Below, in pieces: positions 1 through 6,930 of a stretch of 9,175 bases of DNA. Numbering within the stretch: position 1 is the first letter of the stretch; every line of letters begins with the position of its first letter. Origin of the DNA: an uncultured Eubacteriales bacterium (GTDB lineage Bacteria; Bacillota; Clostridia; Oscillospirales; Oscillospiraceae); assembly GCA_900546415.1 (NCBI GenBank), contig URCY01000065.1, positions 1-9,175 of the forward strand. The letters are read 5' to 3'. The notes under the pieces are model-generated. The model did not search any database, had not been told where the DNA came from, and saw only the letters and a list, made by a program, of their open reading frames with translations. The translations under genes and the position numbers were made by a program.

Positions 1-15
1 GTGCGTAGCACACGG

Positions 16-46
16 GATTCTTGATTCAATATTTTAATCAAGAATC
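16..46. repeat. Perfect 11-bp inverted repeat near the left edge
   Basis: Bases 16-26 are the exact reverse complement of 36-46, with a 9-base AT-rich loop. Neither strand has a T-run directly after the hairpin, so it is not a textbook terminator. It could belong to the tail of a gene left of the window, to a second-stage terminator after the 60-95 hairpin, or to an interspersed repeat. The palindrome is seen directly; its role is unknown. Confidence 0.5.
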
Positions 47-52
47 AGTATC

Positions 53-95
53 AGAAATAAAAATGGTAGGTTTTTTACGAAAAGCCTACCATTTT
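53..95 (-). terminator. Intrinsic terminator of the rlmI-mnmG operon
   Basis: Bases 60-70 pair perfectly with 85-95 (11 bp). The stem can extend inward by five more pairs (71-75 with 80-84, one of them G-T), leaving a TACG loop. Read on the minus strand, the 3' arm ends in TTTT and is followed by TATTTCT, giving the U-rich tail of a Rho-independent terminator. It lies about 250 bases beyond the mnmG stop codon, and no gene intervenes. On the plus strand the tail is poor (CGTGTC), so it probably works mainly for the minus-strand operon. Confidence 0.65.
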
Positions 96-101
96 CGTGT
101 C

Positions 102-131
102 ATTGCGAGGCCGCTCTGCGGCCGTGGCAAT
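102..131. repeat. REP-like imperfect palindrome
   Basis: ATTGC (102-106) pairs with GCAAT (127-131) and GGCCGC (109-114) with GCGGCC (118-123), leaving a small internal loop and a TCT apical loop. The conserved outer bases (GTCATTGCGAGG and GTGGCAATC) resemble a palindromic repeat that I believe recurs in intergenic regions of many unrelated bacteria; that is memory, not a search. It lies in the 3' untranslated part of the operon. No RAYT-type transposase is in this window. Confidence 0.5.
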
Positions 132-155
132 CTTAAAGCCAAAGGCATGGCATCC

Positions 156-211
156 CGGGACGAAGCACGGTAGCAGGAACCGGCAGAATTCCAAAATTCT
201 GATTCGTCCCG
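156..211. repeat. Three-way-junction palindromic element
   Basis: A 9-bp closing stem (156-164 with 203-211, CGGGACGAA/TTCGTCCCG) encloses two hairpins: a 4-bp one (168-171 with 179-182, CGGT/ACCG) and a 7-bp one (184-190 with 195-201, CAGAATT/AATTCTG). All pairs are Watson-Crick, so the same shape can form on either strand. An alternative 5-bp hairpin (206-210 with 214-218, GTCCC/GGGAC) would compete with the closing stem. It could be a structured 3'-UTR element of the operon mRNA or a small mobile repeat. The fold was found by eye, with no energy calculation. Confidence 0.5.
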
Positions 212-224
212 CAGGGACACCGCC

Positions 225-333
225 ATAGCGCTACACTTGGGGCGCTATATCATACGGCCGCGAGGCCGTATATCATATGCGGCAGCATATATCATGCAGC
301 GAAGCTGTATATCATTGCGAAGCCCCGCTTCGC
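225..333. repeat. Array of five hairpins joined by TATATCAT linkers
   Basis: Five consecutive palindromes lie directly after the mnmG stop: 225-231/242-248 (7 bp), 252-259/264-271 (8 bp, GCGA loop), 275-280/285-290 (6 bp, GGCA loop), 294-300/304-310 (7 bp with one G-T, GAA loop) and 317-323/327-333 (7 bp, CCC loop). The octamer TATATCAT occurs four times, at 246-253, 269-276, 288-295 and 308-315, between successive hairpins. The arms differ from hairpin to hairpin while each stays self-complementary. The array would be transcribed as part of the operon's 3' untranslated region. It is not CRISPR: linkers are 8 bases and the intervening units are palindromes of 11-15 bases. Confidence 0.75.
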
Positions 334-344
334 CCAGTCCGCGC

Positions 345-2213
345 CTATTTCCGGTTTTCGAGCCAGATGAGCAGGACGGCAATATCCGCCGGGGAGACGC
401 CGGAAATACGCCCCGCCTGCCCGATGCTGTGCGGGCGGATCGCGCTGAGCTTCTGCCGCGCCTCAAGGCGCAGCCCGTGGATGCCGTCGTAATCGGCGTC
501 CGGCGGGAGCAGCCGGGATTCCTCGCGGGCAAATTCCTCGATCTGCTTTTCCTGCCGGGCAAGATACCCGGCGTATTTGATTCGAATCTCAACCTGATCC
601 GTCACGGCCTTCGGAAGCGCCGGACGGTCGCGGTCGAAGGGCGCAAGGTCGGCATAGGTCAGCTCCGGACGGCGCAGCAGATCGGCCAGACGCGCCGCGC
701 TGACCACCGGCGACGAGCCGCGTTCGCGCAGAAACGCATTGAGCGCGTCGCTCGCGGCCACGCCGCTGTGCTCCAGTCGGTTCATCTCGGCTCGGACGAG
801 GCGGTATTTTTCCTCCACGGCGGCCAGCTGCGCGTCGGAGAGCAGACCGATGCGATGGCCGATCGGCGCAAGGCGCTCGTCGGCGTTGTCCTGCCGGTGC
901 AGCAGGCGGTACTCGCTGCGCGAGGTCATGATGCGGTACGGCTCCTCCGTGCCCTTCGTGACGAGGTCGTCGATCAGCGTGCCGATGTAGCCGTCGGAGC
1001 GCTTGAGGATCAGCGGCTCGCGGCCCAGGATCTTCAGCGCCGCGTTCGCGCCGGCCACAAAGCCCTGCACGGCCGCCTCCTCATAGCCCGACGAGCCATT
1101 GAACTGCCCCGCGCCGTAAAGGCCGGGAATTTTTTTCGTCTCGAGCGTGGGAAAAAGCTCGGTCGGATCGACGCAGTCATATTCGATCGCGTAAGCCGGG
1201 CGCAGCATCTCGGCGTGCTCCAGTCCCGCGACCGTGTGCAGCATGGCAAGCTGCACATCCTCGGGCAGGCTGGACGAAAAGCCCTGTAAATACATCTCGT
1301 CGGTGTGCAGCCCGCACGGCTCAAGGAAAAGCTGATGGCGCTTTTTTTCGGCAAAGCGCACGACCTTCGTCTCGATGCTCGGGCAGTAGCGCGGGCCAAC
1401 ACCCGTGATCGAGCCGTCATAGATCGGGCTGCGGTCCAGGTTGGCGCGGATGATGGCATGGGTCTTTTCGTTCGTATAGGTCAGCCAGCAGACGGCCTGA
1501 TTTTTCGGCGGCGTCCCGGTCGAGAGGGAAAACGGCTCGGGATCGTCGTCGCCGGGCTGCAGCTCCATGCGGCTGAAATCGACGCTGCGCGCGTTGATGC
1601 GCGGGGGCGTGCCGGTCTTGAAGCGGCGCAGGCGCAGGCCGAGCGCGGCAAGGCTCTTGGTCAGCTCCGGCGCGGGACGCATCCCGTCCGGTCCGGAGGC
1701 GATCGAGCAGTCGCCGATGATGACGCGGCTGTCAAGATACGTCCCGGCGGCCACGACGCAGGCCTTGACGCGGTACTCCGCGCCGAGCTGCGTGACCACG
1801 CCGCTGAGCGCGCCGTTCTCGGTCAACAGCTCCGTGACGGTTGCCTGCTTCAGCTCAAGGCGCGGCTCACGCTCGAGCAGCTGCTTCATATGCTCCTGAT
1901 AGCGGCGGCGGTCGGCCTGCGCGCGCAGGGAGTGCACGGCCGGGCCCTTGCCCCGGTTGAGCATCCGGTACTGGATGCAGCAGGCGTCGGCGGCCTTGCC
2001 CATCTCGCCGCCGAGGGCGTCCAGCTCGCGGACAAGGTGCCCCTTGCCCGTTCCGCCGATGGCGGGGTTGCAGGGCATGTTGCCCACGGCGTCGAGATTG
2101 ATCGTGAACAAAACGGTGCGCAGACCCAGTCGGGCGGCAACCAGCGCGGCCTCAATGCCCGCGTGCCCCGCGCCGATCACGGCGACATCGTATGTACCGG
2201 CAAAATATCGCAT
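345..2213 (-). CDS. mnmG: tRNA U34 carboxymethylaminomethyl modification enzyme MnmG (GidA)
   Basis: This is the FAD-dependent partner of MnmE, which together install the (carboxymethyl)aminomethyl group at C5 of the wobble uridine U34 in certain tRNAs, in the cytosol. The 622 residues match the usual length of about 620-630. Visible are the N-terminal FAD-binding GAGHAG motif (residues 14-19), the family signature MPCNPAIGGTGKGHLVRE (46-63) with Cys48, and RYCPSIE with Cys277; these are the two conserved family cysteines. The helical GidA C-terminal region is complete. The start at 2213 has AAAGGAAG about 7 bases upstream, overlapping the rsmG stop. It is the last gene of the operon, 13 bases after rsmG. 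The identification is secure. Confidence 0.97.
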   Translation of the reverse strand: MRYFAGTYDVAVIGAGHAGIEAALVAARLGLRTVLFTINLDAVGNMPCNPAIGGTGKGHLVRELDALGGEMGKAADACCIQYRMLNRGKGPAVHSLRAQADRRRYQEHMKQLLEREPRLELKQATVTELLTENGALSGVVTQLGAEYRVKACVVAAGTYLDSRVIIGDCSIASGPDGMRPAPELTKSLAALGLRLRRFKTGTPPRINARSVDFSRMELQPGDDDPEPFSLSTGTPPKNQAVCWLTYTNEKTHAIIRANLDRSPIYDGSITGVGPRYCPSIETKVVRFAEKKRHQLFLEPCGLHTDEMYLQGFSSSLPEDVQLAMLHTVAGLEHAEMLRPAYAIEYDCVDPTELFPTLETKKIPGLYGAGQFNGSSGYEEAAVQGFVAGANAALKILGREPLILKRSDGYIGTLIDDLVTKGTEEPYRIMTSRSEYRLLHRQDNADERLAPIGHRIGLLSDAQLAAVEEKYRLVRAEMNRLEHSGVAASDALNAFLRERGSSPVVSAARLADLLRRPELTYADLAPFDRDRPALPKAVTDQVEIRIKYAGYLARQEKQIEEFAREESRLLPPDADYDGIHGLRLEARQKLSAIRPHSIGQAGRISGVSPADIAVLLIWLENRK

Positions 2214-2226
2214 GAAAGGACTTCCT

Positions 2227-2913
2227 TTACAGTGGTTTCTGTTTGATCTTGGCGAAGCGGCGCGGATAGGCGGCGGGCGTCGGGCGCAGCTTGTCGATGA
2301 CCACGACGCGGCGCGTCAGGTCGCCCAGCTCATAGGACGCGACCGTGCGCACACGGCCGCCGAGAACGGCGACGGCACGGCGCGCCTCGTCCAGCTCCTC
2401 CCCGGCGGCGCTGGCCTTCATGGCAAGAAAGCTGCCGCCCACGCGCACGAGCGGCAGGCACAGCTCGCACAGCACGTTCAGCCGCGCGACGGCGCGCGAG
2501 ACCGCGACGTCATAGCGCTCCCGCCGGTCGAATTCCTCCGCGCGGCAGCAGACGACCTCGCTCGGCAGACCGAGCGCGCGCACGGTCTCCCCGAGCCACG
2601 TCATGCGCTTTTGGAGGCTGTCGAGCAGCGTCAGCTTCATGGACGGCACGGCGATCTGAAGCGGCACGCCCGGAAAGCCCGCCCCGCAGCCGACGTCGAC
2701 GGCGGTCTTGCCCGAAAAGTCGAACAGCGTCGTCAGCGCAAGGCAGTCTGCAAAATGCAGCCGCGCGACCTCGCGCGGGTCGGTGATGGCCGTCAGATTC
2801 ATGACCCGGTTTTTCTCGAGCAGCGCCTCGCCATAGCGGCAGAGCGCGTCGAGCTGCGCATCGTTAAGGCGCACGCCGAGCCGGTCACATTCGTTTTTCA
2901 GCGTTTGCAGCAT
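2227..2913 (-). CDS. rsmG: 16S rRNA (guanine-N7)-methyltransferase RsmG (GidB)
   Basis: RsmG uses S-adenosylmethionine to make m7G in the 530 loop of 16S rRNA (G527 in E. coli numbering). The 228-residue product is between the E. coli and B. subtilis lengths. The SAM-binding motif DVGCGAGFPG is at residues 73-82, followed by DSLQKR (98-103), SRAVA (139-143) and a basic C-terminal tail ending in KPL, all typical of the family. Loss of this enzyme is known in other bacteria to give low-level streptomycin resistance. The gene begins 6 bases after the mnmE stop and ends 13 bases before mnmG, so it sits between the two partner genes. Its ribosome binding site is weak (GTGAGAG), which suggests translation coupled to mnmE. 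Confidence 0.96.
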   Translation of the reverse strand: MLQTLKNECDRLGVRLNDAQLDALCRYGEALLEKNRVMNLTAITDPREVARLHFADCLALTTLFDFSGKTAVDVGCGAGFPGVPLQIAVPSMKLTLLDSLQKRMTWLGETVRALGLPSEVVCCRAEEFDRRERYDVAVSRAVARLNVLCELCLPLVRVGGSFLAMKASAAGEELDEARRAVAVLGGRVRTVASYELGDLTRRVVVIDKLRPTPAAYPRRFAKIKQKPL

Positions 2914-2919
2914 AAGCTC

Positions 2920-4284
2920 TCACTTTCCGACGCAGAAGCGTTCAAAAATGCGGTTGGTAATGTCCTCGCGGACGGTTCTGCCCAGCACCTCGCCGAGCGC
3001 CTGCATGGCCTCCTCGGCGTCCGTGAGCACGGCGTCCGGCGTCATGCCGCCGCGCAGGGCGCGCTCGGCGCGGCTCAGCGCCTCCTCGGCGCGGGTCAGC
3101 GCGCCGAACTGCCGCGCGTTGGTCAAAATCGAGCCGTCGCAGCTCCGTCCCTGCCCGAACCAGCGCTCCACCTGCTCGCGCAGGGCGTCCAGCCCCTCGC
3201 CGGTCGCGGCGCTGACGGACAGTACCGTCTCAAACGGCAGCTCCTCCGGCCGCACGACCTGCGGCAGATCGGTCTTGTTCAGCAGCGCGAGGCTGCGCGG
3301 CGCGGAGCGTGCGGCACGCATGGCGCGGCGATCCTCGTCGTTGAGCGGCTGCGCGGCGTCGCAGACGAAAACGGCCAGCTCGGCCTCCTGCGCGGCGCGT
3401 TCGCTGCGCGCAACGCCCATGGCCTCGATCGCGTCATGTGATTCGCGGATTCCGGCCGTGTCGGTCAGGCGCAGCAGGACGCCGCCCAGCCGGATCGGCT
3501 CCTCGACGGTGTCGCGCGTCGTGCCGGCGACATCGGTGACGATCACGCGGTCATAGCCCGCAAGGGCGTTGAGCAGCGAGGACTTTCCGGCGTTCGGCCG
3601 CCCGAGCAGCACCGCCCGGACGCCGTTTTTCAGATGCCTTCCGCGTTCGTAGGTCGCGCTGACGGCGTGCAGCCGCCTCTGCGCGTCGGCCAGCGCCGCG
3701 CCGATGGCCTCGACGCCAAGCTCCTCGATCTCCTCGTCGGGATAGTCCAGGATCGCGTGGAACTGGCTGCAAAGATCCCGCAGGGCGTCATAGACCGGCC
3801 GCAGCCGCTCGAGCAGTGCGCCGCCGAGCTGACCGGCGGCATTTGCGGCGGCGTCCGCCGTCTCCGCGTCGATCAGATCGATCACGGCCTCGGCCTGCGT
3901 CAGGTCGAGCTGCCCGTTCAGAAAGGCGCGGCGCGTGAATTCGCCCGGCCCGGCCTGTCTTGCGCCGTTGGCGAACAGCGCCTCCAGCCCCGCCGCGAGC
4001 ATGGCCGGCGAGCCGTGGCATTGCAGCTCGACGGTGTCCTCGCCGGTGTAGCTGTGCGGCGCGCGGCAATAGACGGCAAGAGCCGCGTCAATGACGCGAC
4101 CCTGCCGGTCATGCAGCAACCCGAGCATCAGCTTGCGGTTCGGCGCCTCGCGGAGCGGGATGCCGCTTTTCAGCGTAAAGATCTTCCCGGCGACCTCGGC
4201 GCAGCCCGCGCCGGAGAGGCGCAGGATGCCGATGGCGCTGGGCGCCGTGCCCGTGGCGACGGCGGCGATCACGTCTGATTTCAT
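2920..4284 (-). CDS. mnmE: tRNA modification GTPase MnmE (TrmE/ThdF)
   Basis: MnmE is the GTPase partner of MnmG in U34 tRNA modification; it binds a folate one-carbon donor in its N-terminal domain. The 454 residues match the family. The N-terminal folate-binding domain covers about residues 1-120 (AAVATGTAPSAIGILRLSG at its start). The inserted G domain shows GRPNAGKSS (228-236), GTTRD (254-258), DTAG (275-278) and NKTD (336-339). The C-terminus carries the catalytic-type FCVGK motif with Cys451, so the enzyme appears intact. The start codon overlaps the stop of the upstream peptidase gene in an ATGA arrangement (4281-4284), and a GAGGA lies about 10 bases upstream. Usual upstream neighbours of the oriC region (rnpA, yidC, jag) are absent. 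Confidence 0.97.
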   Translation of the reverse strand: MKSDVIAAVATGTAPSAIGILRLSGAGCAEVAGKIFTLKSGIPLREAPNRKLMLGLLHDRQGRVIDAALAVYCRAPHSYTGEDTVELQCHGSPAMLAAGLEALFANGARQAGPGEFTRRAFLNGQLDLTQAEAVIDLIDAETADAAANAAGQLGGALLERLRPVYDALRDLCSQFHAILDYPDEEIEELGVEAIGAALADAQRRLHAVSATYERGRHLKNGVRAVLLGRPNAGKSSLLNALAGYDRVIVTDVAGTTRDTVEEPIRLGGVLLRLTDTAGIRESHDAIEAMGVARSERAAQEAELAVFVCDAAQPLNDEDRRAMRAARSAPRSLALLNKTDLPQVVRPEELPFETVLSVSAATGEGLDALREQVERWFGQGRSCDGSILTNARQFGALTRAEEALSRAERALRGGMTPDAVLTDAEEAMQALGEVLGRTVREDITNRIFERFCVGK

Positions 4285-6071
4285 GACAGATAATCCTCGA
4301 AGAAGTCGGCCAGCTCCTCGACCCGTCCCGGCTCAAAGGGCGACTCCATGCCGTTCTCCTCGAGCAGCGCGAGGATCGTGTTCCCGGAGGACGTGCTCAT
4401 CAGCGCGCGATAGGTTTCCAGACCCGTGCCGTTCTCCTCCTCAAGCTGGAAGATCTGCAGCGCGGCGTCGTTCGAGACGCAGTAGCTGATGACGTAGTAC
4501 GGCGCGATCAGGAAATGCTGGATGTCGATCCAGCCGGGGGCGATGATGTCCTCCATGCCGGTGTAGCTCTGGCCGAACTCCTCCATGCATTCGAGGAAGA
4601 GGGCGTTCAGTCCCTCGGTGTTGAGCTGATCGTCCGGCAGGGCATAGGCGCGCAGCTCGAATTCGGCGTAGGCCGCCTGCGAGACGAAGGTCATCAGCGA
4701 GTCGGCGACCTTGCTGATCGTCAGCGCCTCGCGCTCGTCGTCGTCCAGCTCCGCGCGGCTGAGGGAGAGGAATTCCAGTCCCTGCGAGAAGATCTCGTTG
4801 CAGTCGATGGAGCTGGTGCCGTTGCAGTTGACGAAGCCGTCGACAAAATGACCGAATTCGTGGCAGCAGGTCAGAAGGTCGTCCAGCTTGCCTGTCGGCG
4901 AGACATAGAGGAAGGGCATCTGATACGAGCTGAGATAGGTCACATACGAGCCGGGCATTTTGCTCGACGAATCGGTGATGTCCATCAGGTCATAGGCCTG
5001 CATGAACTCGTAGGACGTGGCGAATTCGCCGCCGAAGCGATAGACCGTTTTCTCGAACAGGTCGAGCACCTCGTCGGTCGAGCACGGGGTTGTGCTCTGC
5101 ACGCCGTATACTGCGTAAAAATACATCGGTGCAAGCTCTGCGGCGATGTCGCTGAGGTAATCCTCGGCCTCCTCGGGCGTGTAGTCGCGGTCATAATAAT
5201 AGGAATAGGCAAAATCGGCGAAGGTGTCGTAGCCCAGCTCCCTGGCGATCTCGTTGCGCGTGCGGATCATCTCGGCAAAGATCTCGCCGACCTGCGGGTT
5301 ATACTTATTATAATAGAGCTGATAGGCCGTCAGATAGCTGTCATAATCGAGCGATTCGTCGCCGATGATGTCCTCATAGAGCACCTCCTCGCCGTTCCAC
5401 TCGATCGTCTGGTCGCTTTGCAGCGCCATATACTGCGCCTGCAGGTCGTTGTCCTTCTGCATCAGCTTGACCACGCGGTCGTTGGAATAGATCTGGTTCT
5501 CGTCATAAAAATCGAAGAAGTCCTCGGTGAAGTATTCCTCCTCCAGACGGTCGCGCAGGTCGCTCTGCCCCATGGCGATGTAGCACTTTTCCAGCGCCTG
5601 CTCGATCAGCGGCGATTGCTCCTCGCACCAGTTGTTCTCCGTCTCGTAATATTCGTCGTTCAGGTCGATCGTGTGGCGGATATAGGACAGGCTGTCCATC
5701 GTGTTGAAGAGGCTGTAGTCCGAGTAGGCCGCCTCGAAGGCCGCGCCGACCTCGTCGAACGAGCCGCCGTCCTTGACAAGCTTCTCCAGCTCGCCCAGTG
5801 CCTTGCACAGCGCGGCGGCGTCCGGCCGGGTGTATTCCATGTCCTCAAAGGCGACCGGCTCCAGCTCGGCCTCCTCCGGACGCGGGAACTCGTCATAGGG
5901 CAGGTAGGAATCGGCCTCGGCAGGCTCGCCGCGGTCGGTCGGCTTGGTCGGCTCCGTCGTCTCCTCGGTCAGATAGTCGAAGCGGTCCGACGGGAACGGC
6001 ATCAGGCAGCCCTGCAAAAGCACGCTGAGCGCCAGCAGCAGGCTGAGCAGCAGAACGAGTCTCTTTTTCAT
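4281..6071 (-). CDS. Lipoprotein zinc metallopeptidase, family M3 (oligoendopeptidase F-like)
   Basis: This is a 596-residue predicted zinc peptidase anchored outside the membrane. The N-terminus MKKRLVLLLSLLLALSV is a signal peptide, followed by a lipobox LLQGC with lipidated Cys22 and a Pro/Thr/Glu-rich linker (about 27-65). The active site HEFGH is at 404-408, and the third zinc ligand of family M3 fits Glu433 in SQGLE, 29 residues after the first His. The protein is strongly acidic. The start at 6071 is preferred over an in-frame ATG at 6116, because AAGGAG lies 7 bases upstream of it and the signal peptide begins there; the upstream codons overlap suhB. Substrate is unknown; family members cut short peptides. 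It starts 13 bases after suhB and overlaps mnmE by four bases. Confidence 0.88.
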   Translation of the reverse strand: MKKRLVLLLSLLLALSVLLQGCLMPFPSDRFDYLTEETTEPTKPTDRGEPAEADSYLPYDEFPRPEEAELEPVAFEDMEYTRPDAAALCKALGELEKLVKDGGSFDEVGAAFEAAYSDYSLFNTMDSLSYIRHTIDLNDEYYETENNWCEEQSPLIEQALEKCYIAMGQSDLRDRLEEEYFTEDFFDFYDENQIYSNDRVVKLMQKDNDLQAQYMALQSDQTIEWNGEEVLYEDIIGDESLDYDSYLTAYQLYYNKYNPQVGEIFAEMIRTRNEIARELGYDTFADFAYSYYYDRDYTPEEAEDYLSDIAAELAPMYFYAVYGVQSTTPCSTDEVLDLFEKTVYRFGGEFATSYEFMQAYDLMDITDSSSKMPGSYVTYLSSYQMPFLYVSPTGKLDDLLTCCHEFGHFVDGFVNCNGTSSIDCNEIFSQGLEFLSLSRAELDDDEREALTISKVADSLMTFVSQAAYAEFELRAYALPDDQLNTEGLNALFLECMEEFGQSYTGMEDIIAPGWIDIQHFLIAPYYVISYCVSNDAALQIFQLEEENGTGLETYRALMSTSSGNTILALLEENGMESPFEPGRVEELADFFEDYLS

Positions 6072-6084
6072 TTCGGATCTCCTT

Positions 6085-6918
6085 TCAGTTTTTGGGAAGT
6101 TCTGATTCAATCGCAAGAGTGGTCAGCGGGGGATTTTGTTCCAGATTTCGGATTTTTTCCACGCGCTCGAGCAGCGCGGGGTAGTTGTTCGCGTTGCCCC
6201 CGGCGACGGAGCAGCGGTCGACGAAGCGCAGCGGCGAGCCGTCGAGGGCGGTCACGGTCGCCCCGGCCTCCTGCGCGATCAGGCTCCCGGCGGCGTAATC
6301 CCACGGCCGCAGGCAGCATTCGAAGAACAGGTCGCCGCGTCCCGCGGCCAGATAGCACAGGTCGAGCGCCGCAGAGCCGCCGCGCCGGAAATCCAGCGTA
6401 TCGGGCAGCAGCTCGCAGACGAGCGCCTGCGTGAACGGGATGGTCTCGCGGTAATAGATTGCGCTGCCGAAGAGCACAAGGCTGTGGGCAAGGTCGGCGT
6501 CCGTGCAGCGGATCGCCTCCCCGTTCAGAAACGCGCCGCAGCCGCGCTGCGCCGTGAACAGTTCGTCGAAATAGGGGTTATAGACCGCGCCGTATTCCAT
6601 TTTCCCGTCGACGCAGAGGCCGACGGAGATGCAGCTGTGGTGCAGATGCCGGACGAAATTCGTCGTGCCGTCAATCGGATCGACGATGAACACGGCGCGC
6701 TTGCCGGCAAGGTCGTGCTCGGCCTCCTCCTCGCCGTAAAACCCGGCGTCCGGGAAGGCCGCAAGCAGCTCGCGCCGCAGCTGCTCCTGCACCGCGCCGT
6801 CATATTCCGTCACGAGGTCGCAGGGCAGCGTTTTCTGGCGCACGGAGCGCTCGATGTCGTGTGCCCGCAGCACCGTCGCCCCGGCGCGCCTGACGATCTG
6901 GGCAATGATCTCATACAT
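6085..6918 (-). CDS. suhB: Inositol monophosphatase family protein (SuhB-like)
   Basis: This is a Mg2+-dependent phosphatase of the inositol monophosphatase superfamily, expected to hydrolyse inositol 1-phosphate or a related sugar phosphate; some relatives act on fructose-1,6-bisphosphate or nucleotide 3'-phosphates, so the substrate is open. Metal-binding motifs are GEEE (residues 62-65), DPIDGTTNF (80-88) and WDYAAG (206-211), all intact. The start at 6918 has AAGGAGAG upstream, overlapping the stop of the rlmI-like gene 12 bases away. The 277-residue length is slightly more than the roughly 260 common in the family. The extra tail, about residues 259-276, is encoded by a copy of a dispersed repeat (6095-6146), so the natural C-terminus seems to have been replaced or extended. 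The symbol is given by family similarity. Confidence 0.88.
   Translation of the reverse strand: MYEIIAQIVRRAGATVLRAHDIERSVRQKTLPCDLVTEYDGAVQEQLRRELLAAFPDAGFYGEEEAEHDLAGKRAVFIVDPIDGTTNFVRHLHHSCISVGLCVDGKMEYGAVYNPYFDELFTAQRGCGAFLNGEAIRCTDADLAHSLVLFGSAIYYRETIPFTQALVCELLPDTLDFRRGGSAALDLCYLAAGRGDLFFECCLRPWDYAAGSLIAQEAGATVTALDGSPLRFVDRCSVAGGNANNYPALLERVEKIRNLEQNPPLTTLAIESELPKN
6095..6146. repeat. Partial copy of dispersed repeat inside the 3' end of suhB
   Basis: Bases 6095-6146 align without gaps to 9077-9128 with 48 of 52 identical; the four differences are at 6100, 6120, 6129 and 6138. Similarity stops abruptly after 6146, and on the other side the match begins at the GGAAG end. This copy lies in frame on the minus strand and encodes about the last 18 residues before the suhB stop. 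The nearby ribosome binding site of the M3 peptidase gene (6079-6084) is just outside it. No second, inverted half is visible here, so it looks like a remnant of a mobile element end. Confidence 0.85.
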
Positions 6919-6930
6919 ATGCTTCTCTCC

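Noticed and set aside
225..333. CRISPR array
   Set aside because: The repeats are 8 bases, the intervening units are palindromes of 11-15 bases, and no cas genes are present.
2217..2228. AAAGGA/TCCTTT palindrome between rsmG and mnmG
   Set aside because: It overlaps the mnmG ribosome binding site and leaves no loop for a hairpin; probably a by-product of the Shine-Dalgarno sequence.
1948..3441. A 497-codon plus-strand open frame opposite mnmG, rsmG and mnmE
   Set aside because: It is antisense to three well-identified genes and its composition (Arg/Ala/Pro-rich, no motif) is typical of a shadow frame.
4515..6434. A 639-codon plus-strand open frame opposite the M3 peptidase and suhB
   Set aside because: It is an antisense shadow created by GC-rich codon use; the translation has no recognisable domain, has no ribosome binding site, and runs through two confidently identified genes.
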